The notes beneath the pieces are model-generated. The model was not told the DNA's origin and did not search any database. It saw only the letters and a program-made list of their open reading frames with translations. Positions 10,164 through 21,007 of a stretch of 64,000 nucleotides of DNA are shown here, piece after piece; positions within the stretch are counted from its first letter, which is position 1; each line of letters opens with the position of its first letter. Source of the DNA: Anagrus nilaparvatae (Eukaryota; Arthropoda; Insecta; Hymenoptera; Mymaridae); assembly GCA_022575985.1 (NCBI GenBank), contig JAKSXM010000247.1:7029501-7093500 (forward strand). Reading direction: 5' to 3'. The position numbers and the translations under genes are program-made.

Positions 10164-11902
10164 AGGCGCCAGCCATACTAATCACGCCCAAAAATTAAAA
10201 AATTAAATTTGAAAAAAAAATTTTAATTAAAATTAAATTTTTTAAGCCGCATTTAAAGGCTTCTTCCCGTCAATTCGTTAAAAAAAAAAAAATACCCTGC
10301 CAACTAGCTGGCACTGAGGTTCCTCAAACAATGGGCTGTAATCTTAATTTACAACAAATATTATTGATTACAACCATGCAATAATACATACATTTTTCGT
10401 TTTTAGTAGCTGGTAAAGTAGATTATTAAGATCATTTCGTTATTAAAGTGAAAATTCTAGCGTCCATGGATTGCTCGCGCCGGCGTTAATGGATTTTAAA
10501 TCATTTTTGCATAATTAAAAAAAGACAAATATAAAAAAAGCTAATTTTATTTTTTTTTATAAAATTTTATTTGATTAGAATATATAATTATCCCTTAATA
10601 ATTAAAATATTGGGTAACATGATTTTTTTGTTTTGTCAAAGAAATGGTTGGTAACGATGCGAAAATTACAAATATTCGCTCAATTATTATAAAAAGATAG
10701 GAGTTTTTACCAGAATTTATAATAATTTCTTATAATTTATTTTCTCAGTGTACTTCTTGCATTTGACCAATCTTCCGCAACAATGATAATAATAATAATA
10801 AAAATATTTTGTAATAAAAAAAATAACAACATTAATTGCTTCAAGGTTTTAACATTATTTATATTATTTCTATTAATCACAAAATAATAAATTATTTAAT
10901 TCTATAAATTGTTTGATTCTTTAAAAAATGCCAATATAACTTTTGAATCTTAATTTTTAAATGCAAACATAACCATTTAATATTTTTAGGCTGTTTATTA
11001 TTGTTTATAATTTCATTAAGCTGCATACATAAATAAACATAGCAACGAGCAAAATAATCCAAGGAAGTCAAAAAGAGGCAAGATTTCCATATCACTCTTT
11101 CTTGTGTGTTATAATTTATATCAAAATAAAAATAAAAATTGTGATCGGATACAAAAAATTACTATAAACTAAATTTCTAAAACTTGTACTCTCATTAAAA
11201 TAAATTAGATATGTCTAATACGAAAAATAAATTTGATGTTTTATGTATTTTTTTGTAACGAAGATTTTGGAGAAAAAAATTTTCAAAAAATTAATTATCA
11301 GATTCAAGATATCGAGTAAAAATCATAATTTCAAATATAAGTAATTTCATGGAAATGAATGAGGTATTACATCCAAATTAAAAAAAAAAAAAAGTATTTT
11401 TAGATTTTTTTAATAAACAAATTTTTGGAAAAAAACTTAGGTCTTAATTCGATAATGGTTTTGAAATATCACTGGTTACAATATTTTAAAATATTAGTAC
11501 TTTCATAGAATTAAATGAGGTATTACACCAAAAAAAAAAAATAAATATTGCAATTTGTACAAATATTGCACACAAAAACGTGCTTATATGCCAAAAAATA
11601 GAAAATCAAATTTTGACGTAACACAATGGTTCATCTTTGAGGAACCAAAAAACAAATTCTTTTTTCGAGAATAAACATAGGTGGTATTTATGTTTTACGA
11701 CCCGCTAAACACGAATCCGGGTTCCGTTTTGAAAATTTCGTGGTCAATTTTTTGTTATTAACAAATTATTGCAAAATTGACCACGAAATTTGCATAACGG
11801 GCCCCAGATTCGTATTAAGCGGGTCGAAAAACATAAATACCACCTATTTTTATCCTTGGAAAAAAATTTAATTTTTGGGCGTGATTAGTATGGCTGGCGC
11901 CT
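10164..11902. mobile_element. 1.74-kb non-autonomous element with GGCGCC-tipped inverted repeats
   Basis: The left end, AGGCGCCAGCCATACTAATC followed by ACGCCCAAAAATTAAA, is matched over about 36 bases by the inverted right end, ..GATTAGTATGGCTGGCGCCT. No clear target duplication was found in the flanks. There is no transposase frame. It contains a block (about 11150-11655) that also occurs, inverted, at 58440-59110, and a nested palindrome at 11686-11848. The superfamily is not assigned. Confidence 0.7.
11686..11848. repeat. Nested palindrome of about 160 bp
   Basis: The left arm ATAGGTGGTATTTATGTTTT .. CGACCCGCT .. ATTTCGTGGTCAATTTT pairs with the right arm AAAATTGACCACGAAATTT .. AGCGGGTCG .. 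ACATAAATACCACCTAT. The arms differ at a few positions, and a 20-bp TTGTTATTAACAA-like centre separates them. It resembles a small MITE inserted in the larger element. Confidence 0.65.
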
Positions 11903-11959
11903 GTATTATAATGAATAAATGCTGGCCTACAGACCAAAAACATCTATATCTAAATTTTT

Positions 11960-12240
11960 ATGAAAAATATGTTTTTATATGGGCTTGATTGTCGCGAAAT
12001 TATCTATCAGATGGTGCAGAAAACACTTTTTTTGCCCCGTGGCGCGATCGAAAAAAACGCGTTTTCTCCCCATTGTATTTTATCTATGGTAGCAAAAAAA
12101 GAATTCTCCAAATCGCAGATTATCGTCCTCGGCTTCGCCTTGGATGGTAATTTATGTGCGATCTGAGCCATTCTTTTCTTTTTTTCCCTTGGTTAAAAAT
12201 ATATTATTCCTTATCACTTGTAATTTGCAAAATCACATGA
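11960..12240. repeat. Decayed repeat sharing its end with 21770-21820
   Basis: The words 'TTTTCCCTTGGTTAAAAATAT' (as scattered matches) and 'TTATCACTTGT' recur at 21772-21812 in the same orientation. A 68-codon plus frame here ends just before the shared block. No homology is recognised, so it is left as a repeat and not called as a gene. Confidence 0.35.
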
Positions 12241-13740
12241 CTTCTCTAAATTGTCTTTTGTATAATAAAAAATTTTGTTTGTATTTTAAAAAATAATACA
12301 GGAAAAAATGGAAAAGAAAATGGACCATCGACATAGGATCAACATTGTATTAAAAATGGCTTATGTATAATGGAGGTTCTTCTCCTCTATTTTTCAAGTT
12401 TGGAGACAATCTACAGTTTCCCATATTAAGGTGTGGAAAATCGTGAAAAATTTTTTTACCAATGAAATGAGCATACCTAAATTTGTTAAAAACGTTTTTA
12501 ATTTTGGTTCTTATCAAAATTAACCATAACTTAACCCCAATTCCTGTTATCGCACCTACCCCTAGTATTTTTTTTTTTTTTTACTCCTAATATCCTAAAG
12601 CGATGTTCACAGTGGGGGTATACGATAGAATTGATAAATAAATAAAATTTTTGTTATAAACAAATCACCCTAGTCTAAAATAAATTGAATATTATATTCT
12701 ACGATACTTTTTTTACATGTTACAATTTTTTTATCCAAAACTACTCAAAAAATACTAAAATTTATTATTACGAAATGCAGTCCCATAAAAATCACGTGTA
12801 TAAGATGCTTGAAAAAGTAATTTTTTTTTAAATTATTTAATAATGAAGGAGTCACCCCAGGATCTTCTAGTTTCAAATATATGTTTATTAATATGACTTC
12901 TTGTTACATACCAAGTTTTATTAAAATATTTACTTAAACAAAAAAGGTGGTAAATATCCTTAAGCAAAAGGACAACGAATGGTTGGGACATTTTGAACAC
13001 ATACACTCCTGAAAATTTTTTTGTTAACTTACCAATATAAGCGCTGTTGATTTGGACTTTAAATAAATATTATTAATTAATTTAAAAAAAAATGCAAAAA
13101 AGCTTACATTTCGGGTATAAGAAGGGGGGGGGCATAATGCCTACCGTTTCTGGGAAAAGTACTTATATACCACTTTATATTATTTTCATTTAAAAGCTGA
13201 TAATTTAACCTAATAGTTATAATATATTTCAACATAAAAAAAACGCAAAACGTCATTAGGTCATTACACGAAATAATCTTCCCCACCCTTTTTTAAAATT
13301 TTTCCACAATTTATGGTTTCTCTGCATTTCTGCTTTTTTATTTTAAAATAGTTGTCAATTATTTATACTTCAATAGTTAGAATTAATTTTTATGAATTAG
13401 ACATTCAGCTTTTAGGTTATATATTTTTATATTTACGCTTTTATGTACATTTAGACAATGATAGAGGCACGAACTTTTGAGAGGAAATGCTTAATGGCAC
13501 GAAAAAAAGTGGTGGGGAAGCTTCTTTCGTGCTATTAGATCTAGCCTAAAAAAAATGGTTAAAAAATGGTTAAAAATGGTTAATTGGTAATTTTTTTATA
13601 ATGAGAAATCATTCTTTTTATAACATCTATCATATTTTCTAATTTTGTTTTATTAATATAAATTAATAAGAAATTAAGTTTGGTAAATTACAAACATAAT
13701 CGATATTGTCTATTGTAAAATGAACGCAAATAGATTTTAA
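12241..13740. other. Non-coding, nothing recognised
   Basis: AT-rich and without supported frames. A G-run (about 13124-13133) and poly-T/A tracts are present. The last few hundred bases may include the 3' untranslated part and terminus of the CACTA-type element, but no terminal repeat was identified. Confidence 0.4.
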
Positions 13741-15910
13741 TTAATTAATTTTTTTAACATGGCAGACATTATCAATTTCTTCTATGGTACGAAGGTTTGA
13801 AAAATTATTACGCGTTATTCGTTGCCTTGTAGTTTTTATACTGTTATAAATTATAAACCCTTCTTTGTTGTCATGATCTAGAACAAAGCATTTAATTAAT
13901 ATGTAACTATTATCCACCAATTGAGCAACAGAGTTATCCGATTTCATGTTCACTTTGTCACATGTTGCATATAAGCAATTATTTTTAATTAATTTTTTGT
14001 AAAATAAGCAATTTTTACTGAATCCTGGATAAGAAATGTTTGATTCTCCTTTTCCTAAAAATGTAATATTTTTCGAAACTTTTACCGCGTGATTCATTTT
14101 AGTTTTTATAACGCTCAAGTAACACTTTTTAATAATATCTGAGGTATCCTCAAATACTTTTTTCTCTAAAATTGCTGCACAAAAACTGGTATTAACAAAT
14201 CTTTGTATTTGTAAAATAGCTCCTTTGGCGTTTTTTATGGCTTGCATCATATGGTAATTAGCAGTTTCGAACGAAAATGCACTTGTCGCCCATAAAGGCC
14301 CCCAGTCTTTAACACTTCTTACAATGTGCAATAACATATGGATGATGTAATACATTGAAGATTTTGTAAAATATTTTTGAGTTTTTGCTACAAATTTTTT
14401 TAATAAATTGTCTGCATTTGTTAAATCTGTGCGTTTAATATGAACTCCCAATAGTATATGCATTGCTTCTACTAGTAAAGCCCAATAATCTAGCTTTTTT
14501 TTTGAGAACTAAAGAAAGTAACGGTAAACTATAATATAAAAGAAAATTTTCCCAATCTTTTGCAGTCCAGAATTTTCTATCTATTAGTGGACGTGTTAAT
14601 CTTCTAACTTTGGACGGCAATTTATTGACTTTTATAAACTTATCTAAATACTTTATTTCAGCAACACCGACTAAATTGTGAAAGATTCTTTTTGTAACAC
14701 CTAACAAAATGCAGTGCATATATTCAACAACTAGTCCAAATATAATGTTGAATTTATTTAAGTTTATTAATGCTGATGGACAAAGAATGCCTTTTTCTGG
14801 TTCATAGTTATCATCACTTGATAAATTCATGTAATATCTTGTAGTTTCTTCATCTCTTAGTAATGGATTAGGATTCTGCTTAGGATACTTAACGCATCTT
14901 GAAAATTCATCATAATAACCTTCGTGTAAACACCAACTGCATCCGAAGTAACCATTGCATTGTTTACTTTCTTGAATAGGACTTCTAGCCATAGAATCTA
15001 CGGAACAACAAGGACAAAATAGCTTGATATTTCTAAATTCACCTTTTATTTTTGTTTTAATGCCAACTTCTGATAACTCGTTTACTAAGTCAACAAATGG
15101 ATCAAGATATACATTCAAATCTGGCCTATTCCTGCCATACCATAAACCAACAACAACAGCATTATTTATTCTATCTTGGGGAGGAATTTCATTTATCATA
15201 AGATAAATGGGCCAAACACTTTTTTTAGAAAATTTTTATGGAGACGCACCGTCGGTATTTAAAATAGCTGTTACATAATTTTTTTGGTCTTCAGGGCTTA
15301 AAGTCGATAAGAATTTTATATACATATCTCCATCATAGATGTCTTTTATCACACCTTCTTCGGTTTTTCTGTCTTTCATGATATACTCGTAGTAATTCTC
15401 ATGCTGAGTTATTAATTCTGATATATGTCTAGAAGGGTTTATAATAGAAAATATATTTTGAATATTTGGTTTTGAACAATCGTAGTTATCACCACATACT
15501 TCACAAATGCTACTTGAATTGATATCTTCTAATTTGCCCATATAAGCGCTGAATTCTGGACATGTAGCATGGTAAGTTACATCTTCATTAGAATTGAATA
15601 TTTGGTCTAATTTATATCTAGTGTCAGAAATTATTGGATTATCAAACATCGAATTAATCAATTTAGTTAACATTGAAAATCCGCTGTGGCTGAATCCCAC
15701 CTTCATATGGAATTCAAGAATCATTAAAAATAATTCAGCTCGATTAATTACGATTTTGCTTCTATTTTTTCATGAATTGAATCATCATTAAGTAATTCAT
15801 GAAAAGACTTTATTTTTCTTCCTTGGTTTTCATGAGTTTCCGTGTAAAATTCTTCCATTTGTTCATGTAAACGATAATAATTTTCTTTAGCGACAGCACT
15901 TTCATTCTAA
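13741..15910 (-). pseudogene. CACTA/EnSpm-type transposase, frameshifted
   Basis: Four overlapping minus-strand pieces in different frames make one colinear protein. They are about 15910-15740, 15724-15236, 15199-14435 and 14463-13741. Diagnostic stretches are 'DLNVYLDPFVDLVNEL', the cysteine set FCPCCSVD / NGYFGCSWCLHEGYY, and EYMHCILLGVTKRIFHN. The last piece has 'MHILLGVHIKRTDL', KDWGPLWATSAFSFE and ILQIQRFVN. These resemble the Transposase_21/DUF4218 type of CACTA (EnSpm) transposases of animals. Frame breaks fall near 15745, 15200-15236 and 14450-14500, so the copy cannot make a full protein. The stop lies at about 13741. Terminal inverted repeats and the 2-3 bp duplication were not located. 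Confidence 0.7.
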
Positions 15911-16076
15911 AGTAAAAAAATTAAATCAAAAATACAATTTAACACATATAAACAATTATTTTCTTAACATAAAACGTATTATAATAAATTCAATCCATTT
16001 TACCTCCTTCTCTTCTTACATCGTCTTTAATCTATCAAACTTTTAAATTTTTACTATGTGATTATAAAATCTAAAC

Positions 16077-16514
16077 CTACAAAAAGTCTGAATTTGACAT
16101 ACTTACGAATTGAAATGGAAATCGATAGCTTTGCACACAATCTTCACAATCACAATCTTCTTTTGATGTATCATTTTTTGATTCAAAGAAATTTTCTTGT
16201 TCTTTTTCAAAATCACGTAAAAGATATTTTTTTGTGAAATTCTTTTCATTATTAAAATCATAAAATTCTACAAATTTATTTATTTTTGAAGCCTTATCAT
16301 TTGCAGTAGTAAAATTTCTATTTGTTTCCATTAAACATGCATTAAAATCTTTAGCGTTCTCTATTTTAGAAATCATCGATAAGTCTAAGTTATCCTTGAA
16401 ATGAGTATTATCTACGTTTTGTTCGTAATTATTATATACATGCACCTCTTCATTTCTTTTTTCAATGTCACTTAACTCCGAAATGAGTGTTTTCAACTCT
16501 TGCATGGTAACCAT
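16077..16514 (-). CDS. Probable N-terminal exon of the CACTA-type element
   Basis: A frame from ATG at 16514 gives an acidic, coiled, low-complexity protein (MVTMQELKTLISELSDIEKR .. DCDCEDCVQSYRFPFQF). It reaches a good donor, GTAAGT, just after PFQF (around 16107). About 200 bp further along the minus strand, a TTTTTTTACTTTAG acceptor near 15911 leads into NESAVAKENYYRLHEQMEEF, which runs on toward the transposase pieces. The spacing and splice signals suggest it is exon 1 of the same element. No known domain is seen, so it could also be an unrelated gene fragment. Confidence 0.45.
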   Translation of the reverse strand: MVTMQELKTLISELSDIEKRNEEVHVYNNYEQNVDNTHFKDNLDLSMISKIENAKDFNACLMETNRNFTTANDKASKINKFVEFYDFNNEKNFTKKYLLRDFEKEQENFFESKNDTSKEDCDCEDCVQSYRFPFQFVSMSNSDFL

Positions 16515-16799
16515 TATCTACATTGAAATTTTTTTGGATATTATAAAATATACGTAGAAAACTAAATAAAATAATTTTTATTTTTTTATTATTATCAATG
16601 CTAAAACTAGTTTTTAAAGTTGGGTAAAAAACAAAAATATATGTAGATTTATTGACTCTTTGGAAAAAATTAATTATAGCTATTTTTTAAATAAGGGGGA
16701 CAAAATATGGGGTTCTACTTTTGCATGCTGTCTGAACAATATTCTGTTTTACAACGAAATACAAAGTCAAAACTAATATTTTGTCTCATAATTTTAAAT

Positions 16800-16880
16800 A
16801 TAGTTTTTCATGTCATGGGCAAAATAGCCGTCTTTCTAGGGCCAAAAGTAGGCTGTTTTTGCCCTGCATATATAAAATAT
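16800..16880. repeat. Short inverted repeat GGGCAAAATAGCC / GGCTGTTTTTGCCC
   Basis: Two complementary arms of 14 bp lie about 20 bp apart (about 16815-16866). It lies upstream of the CACTA-type reading frame, and could be a terminal or subterminal piece of that element. That is not proven. Confidence 0.35.
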
Positions 16881-16996
16881 GTTTTATATTCATAAAAAAT
16901 TAATAAATCTACATTTTTTGTCTAAAATTTTTTAGCGTAAGTTAAAAATGAATCTATAAATTAAAAACAATCTAAATTTTCTCAATCCTATTATAA

Positions 16997-17589
16997 TCTC
17001 TCTATATTATAAAATTCTAAACGCTGCCGCTGCTACCGCCGCCGCTGCCGACATGGGTCATTTGGGCACCCTCATATGGGCACCCTCATTTGGGCACCCC
17101 CATTTGAGCACCCCCATTTGGGCAACCCCCATTCACCCCCCAGGTAAAAATAAAATTATTAAAAAGCATAAAAAAATTGTTAACTTAATATAATTAATTA
17201 ATAAATAAAAAACGTACAATATATTTAACTTTGATAATAAATTAATACGAATTATACTAAGTTTAGAAGAATTAATGGAAGGCCAAGAACTATTAAGAGA
17301 TGCAGGTATAGATGCTTTTTGAAAATTAAAAAAAAAGATTAATTATTTATAAAAAAATAATTTTATTTATTTTTTATAGATGATTAGAAATTAAAATTTA
17401 ACAATGGATTTCATATTATTGCATTTAAAATAAATTTTTGTGAAAGAAAAATTAAATTATTTAAATAAAAAATTTTATTCTTTCTAATTAATTGTCTTTT
17501 AATTTCTAATTCTAAACATGGGCCTTTTTACCACACTTAACGCTTTGCGGGGGTTGGCGCGCGGAGCGCGCAGGGGCCAAGCCCCCTAG
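16997..17589 (+). mobile_element. Non-autonomous Helitron, 593 bp, both ends visible
   Basis: The 5' end TCTCTCTATATTATAAAATT follows an A. The 3' end is a GC-rich hairpin, GCGCGCGGAGCGCGC (stem 6, loop 3), followed by CCCCCTAG and then a T. TC at the start, hairpin plus CTAG at the end and insertion between A and T are the textbook Helitron layout, with no target duplication. Just inside the 5' end is a (GCC/GCT)n tract (17025-17051), then a minisatellite of GGGCACCCCCATTT-like units (17060-17140). It encodes neither Rep nor helicase. Confidence 0.85.
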
Positions 17590-17690
17590 TATTTTATAAA
17601 ATTATCGTTTTTTTAATACCTTAGATACATTTACCAGTACTTAAACGGTCATTCAGATTTTAATTTTTTGTATATTATTTATTAGCTTAA

Positions 17691-18407
17691 GGTATATTGC
17701 TACTTGGCGCGTCCGCGGCGTCAAGGAAAATCCGCAAATTAATTTACAGGAAAACGGGAAGAGATAATGGAAAATTTTTTTTGGATATAATAAATGAACT
17801 AATAAAATATGTAAAAAAATTTTTTTAAATTAATTTTTATAATTTTTTATGCGATTTAATTTTATTTTAAGTTCAAGAATTTTCGCCGGAAAGAGCTACT
17901 GGTACCCAAGATAAAAAATGTTTGGCAGCAGCTAGAAAAAAAAAAAAAGAATTATAAATTACATGAGTATGGTTATCGTGCGAACAAAAATTTTTAATTT
18001 TGGCCAAAAAAAAAAGTTATTAAAATTTTAAAAAAATTTTCGAAAAAAGTCATTTTTTTTCTACGGTTTTTGCAAAAAAATATCGAAAAAATTAAAATTT
18101 TTGCAATATTTTAGTTCACACGAAAACTACACATTTGGTAAGTGTGTGGACCAAATTTGGAGTCGATCGGACTAGGTGGTTTTGATTTATCCTGGGTACC
18201 AGGTGCAAAAAAGTAGTTTCGAGAAAAACGCGTTTAAAGTTTTTAAGCGCGTATATATTGAAGGGCGGGGGCTCTATAAAAGAAGATTTAAAGTATATAA
18301 AAAATATTTCGATCGATATAAAAATTTTTTTACATATTCTTTAATAGTCAGAAAAAAAAAATATAAAAATTTTGACCCGAGAAAATTTTATGAAGTAGCA
18401 ATATACC
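17691..18407. mobile_element. 717-bp TTAA-flanked non-autonomous element
   Basis: Inverted ends GGTATATTGCTACTT .. AAGTAGCAATATACC are directly flanked by TTAA at 17687-17690 and 18408-18411. TTAA duplication is used by piggyBac-type and Kolobok elements, and no transposase is present to decide between them. Inside are GGTACCCAAG .. CCTGGGTACC and a GCCAAAAAAAAAAG stretch shared with 9250-9440. A 101-codon plus frame crosses the right end and is not considered a gene. Confidence 0.75.
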
Positions 18408-18411
18408 TTAA

Positions 18412-19620
18412 TATAAACAAAAAACTGACAAATATTGAAGCTGAGGCTCGAAAGCTTAATTTAAAACAAAAATTTAAATAATTATCTTAAGAAATTACAA
18501 AGACAGAAAGAATTAAAAGTTTTTAATTGTTCATGTACTGGAGCACTTTCTTATACACGGTTTTCCCGTTTAAAATTCGGTCATCTATGTACTGTAGACT
18601 GCCAAAAAAAAATCAACTTTTCGATTTTTTAAGGTGCTCAAGCGTTTTTGAATGTCATTTAATGAAAAAATAAGTTCTACGTAAACTGCATATAAAAATA
18701 TTTAGTCGTTGGACAGCGCCAAAGCATTTTCGATTTTTGAAAATGGGCTCAGGAACGTCGGGAGGGACTAAAGTTACTAAACTTTAAAGGCAACATAAAA
18801 ACGAAATTTCGGGGGGTATTTCATAGTTTTTTTGGTCGCTAAAAACGATGGAATTATTTATTTTGAATTATATTTTTAAGGCAAAAAGTTATGAGCTAAT
18901 TTCAGTGGTAAAAATATCAAAAATTGGACAGTTTTTGAAGTCAAAAACTTGCTGCGGACTAAAAAATGTTTAGAAAATATTTTAAAAGGACATTCTGCAT
19001 GTTTTTTGGGTCACTAAAAACGATGAAATTGGTTATTTTTATTTATTCTTGACGGATTCAGAGTTATGGGCCAAATATTGTAGCTTGTTTTTCTAAATTT
19101 AGCATTTTTTTGAGTTAAATGACTGTCAAACGTGCAGAGAACTTTTCTGAATCTCTAGAAAGGAAATTTATCATATTTTTGTATTTTTCTAACTAGCGCA
19201 GAAGTAATTGCTTAGATTTTTTTTAAGGGTGCTAGTTTAGTTTAGTGTTACCACAATGTCATAAAATATGGTTTTCAGGCAAATTTCTAAATAATGCTGT
19301 TATCTTGTAATTCAACCAAAATACTTCCAGTTGGTCTCATTATTTTTGCATAAAATACACCTATCAATCCCCGTAATCAGCAATTTTTCAGTACCAATAC
19401 GTAACTGAACGTTATTTACCTCGCGTCCTATCCCGCCAACTCATCTGATATGATTTTCTTTCATTCCTTGAAAAGCAAATAGATACATATATTAAATAAT
19501 TCACAATTGATGAATGCAAATTAACCTTTTAAAAATTAGTAACAGTACCTTATTACTGAGAATTAAACCACTGTCTAAGTTAAGCTTTTGTCGCTTCATA
19601 ACTATAATTTTGTAGGTAGA
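18412..19620. other. Non-coding with decayed foldback-type words
   Basis: Contains TTTTTTGGTCGCTAAAAACGATG (about 18830, as a broken match) and TTTTTTGGGTCACTAAAAAC (about 19005). These resemble the TTTTTTGGGTCGCTGAAAAC repeat unit of the element at 22137-24356. Possibly an old relative of that family. No genes. Confidence 0.45.
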
Positions 19621-19629
19621 AAAGAAAGG

Positions 19630-19990
19630 GTCCCGTTTACACGAGGGACAAGTCTGGCTGAGCCAAGTCAGTGGGGCCAAAATTTAACAGGGATTAGAGT
19701 AAATTAATCACGCCTCCTCAAAGCCAGAGAAAAACTAAGCCCGTCTAAAAGAAATAAGAGGTACATTTAAAATTTTAATTTTAAATAAAAATTTTTAATT
19801 TTGTTATAGTTCTTTGTTTGATTAATGTTGTTTTAAGTTAAGTATAAATAGTAAAAAAGTATAAACTAATTTTAATTTGCTTTTTTTGAATTTAAATCTT
19901 AGCTCAGGGCGCATTTTCACGCGAGTTTATTCCCTCCAGCAACTATCGGTAGCCCCAGGACAACTTGGCTCCTGAAATTCGGCTCCTATG
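19630..19990. repeat. Imperfect inverted repeat, possible old MITE
   Basis: The left part, GTTTACACGAGGGAC .. GCTGAGCCAAGT, and the right part, ACTTGGCTC .. CTCCTATGTAAAC, are roughly complementary with many mismatches. No target duplication recognised. Confidence 0.35.
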
Positions 19991-20059
19991 TAAACCATGG
20001 CTTTACAATTTGAAAAAATTACTTAATGAAAAATAAAATTTAAATATTCTAAAATTTAT

Positions 20060-20215
20060 ATTTACCTTTTCTTCAATAATTTTCTTTCGAATGGGCTTTT
20101 CATTTATTTCGCCATTTTCTAATAATAGCTTAAATTTTTTATTTTCTCTTTCAGCATAAGCAGATATATCCGATGCTTTTCGTGAGTGAAGATGTTTATT
20201 ATAAACACCAGGCAT
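20060..20215 (-). CDS. Exon-like open frame of unknown origin
   Basis: The minus-strand frame starts MPGVYNKHLHSRKASDISAY, is rich in charged residues (ENKKFKLLLENGEINEKPIR) and reaches KKIIEEK followed directly by GTAAAT, a plausible donor near 20067. Composition and the basic, coiled character look protein-like, unlike the surrounding AT-rich noise. No domain is recognised. It could be the first exon of a transposon gene or a remnant of a captured host exon. No partner exon was found downstream on the minus strand. Confidence 0.3.
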
Positions 20216-20639
20216 TTTTATAAATATTAGCTAAAAGTTTTTGCAATTCATTAATTCTAAAAAAATTGTGAAATTTTAAGGTGGCTCCCACGGCTTATGA
20301 AGATAAAGATAATATGAAAACACAATTTATCAAAGTGAAACAGCATACGCAGCTTATCAATTAGGAGAAACAAGCAATTAAATAGACAGTACATTACGAC
20401 ACATGGCTAGAAAAATAAAGAATGGCTCAAAGCGCAAGAAAATTAGGAATCTCAGAGGATGGTAAACTGTGATTTGGGGCATTCTTTTTTTGTTGCCAAG
20501 GGTCGCATCACGCCGTTGACGAGAAAAATTCATAGAAGATTCACACGCGCTCTTATGAGATTTGATTTCCTGGATTATTGAATATTAAGGGAAAACATTT
20601 TACGTTTTTATATAGTTTAGGAATTGTTCGACAATTGTT

Positions 20640-21007
20640 CGACACACATGTAGTACAAAATGTTTCTGAAACGTTTCTAGAACGTTTCTATGTAAACTGA
20701 AAATATTTATATGTAAACAGAAACGTATATAGAATGTTTTCAAAACGTTTTAGTTGCGTTTTTTAGGTCTACTTTTTCTTGGAAGAAAGCTAAACGTTAC
20801 AGAAACGTTTTAAAAACGTTCCCAAGTAAAAAGTTTTGGTTACATTAAATTTTTTTTCTACGTTTTTTCGCAACTTTCTTTTTATACAAAATTTATTTTA
20901 AAAAATAAAATTTATTTTTTTTAGAATTTTTTGGCGTAAAAACATTTTTAAAACGCTTTGAAAACGTTCTACAACCGTTTGTGAAACGTTTTGTGCTGTA
21001 TGTGTCT
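20640..21007. mobile_element. About 370-bp MITE-like element rich in AAACGTTT words
   Basis: The ends GACACACATGTAGTACAAAA and, inverted, CAGACACATACAGCACAAAA match at most positions. The inside is built from repeated GAAACGTTT, AAAACGTTCC and AACGTTTTAAAAACGTT words, which are self-complementary. No coding frame. Target duplication not resolved. Confidence 0.5.

Noticed and set aside
18176..18481. 101-codon lysine-rich plus frame
   Set aside because: Runs across the right terminus and TTAA duplication of the 17691-18407 element, and its composition follows the AT-rich DNA.
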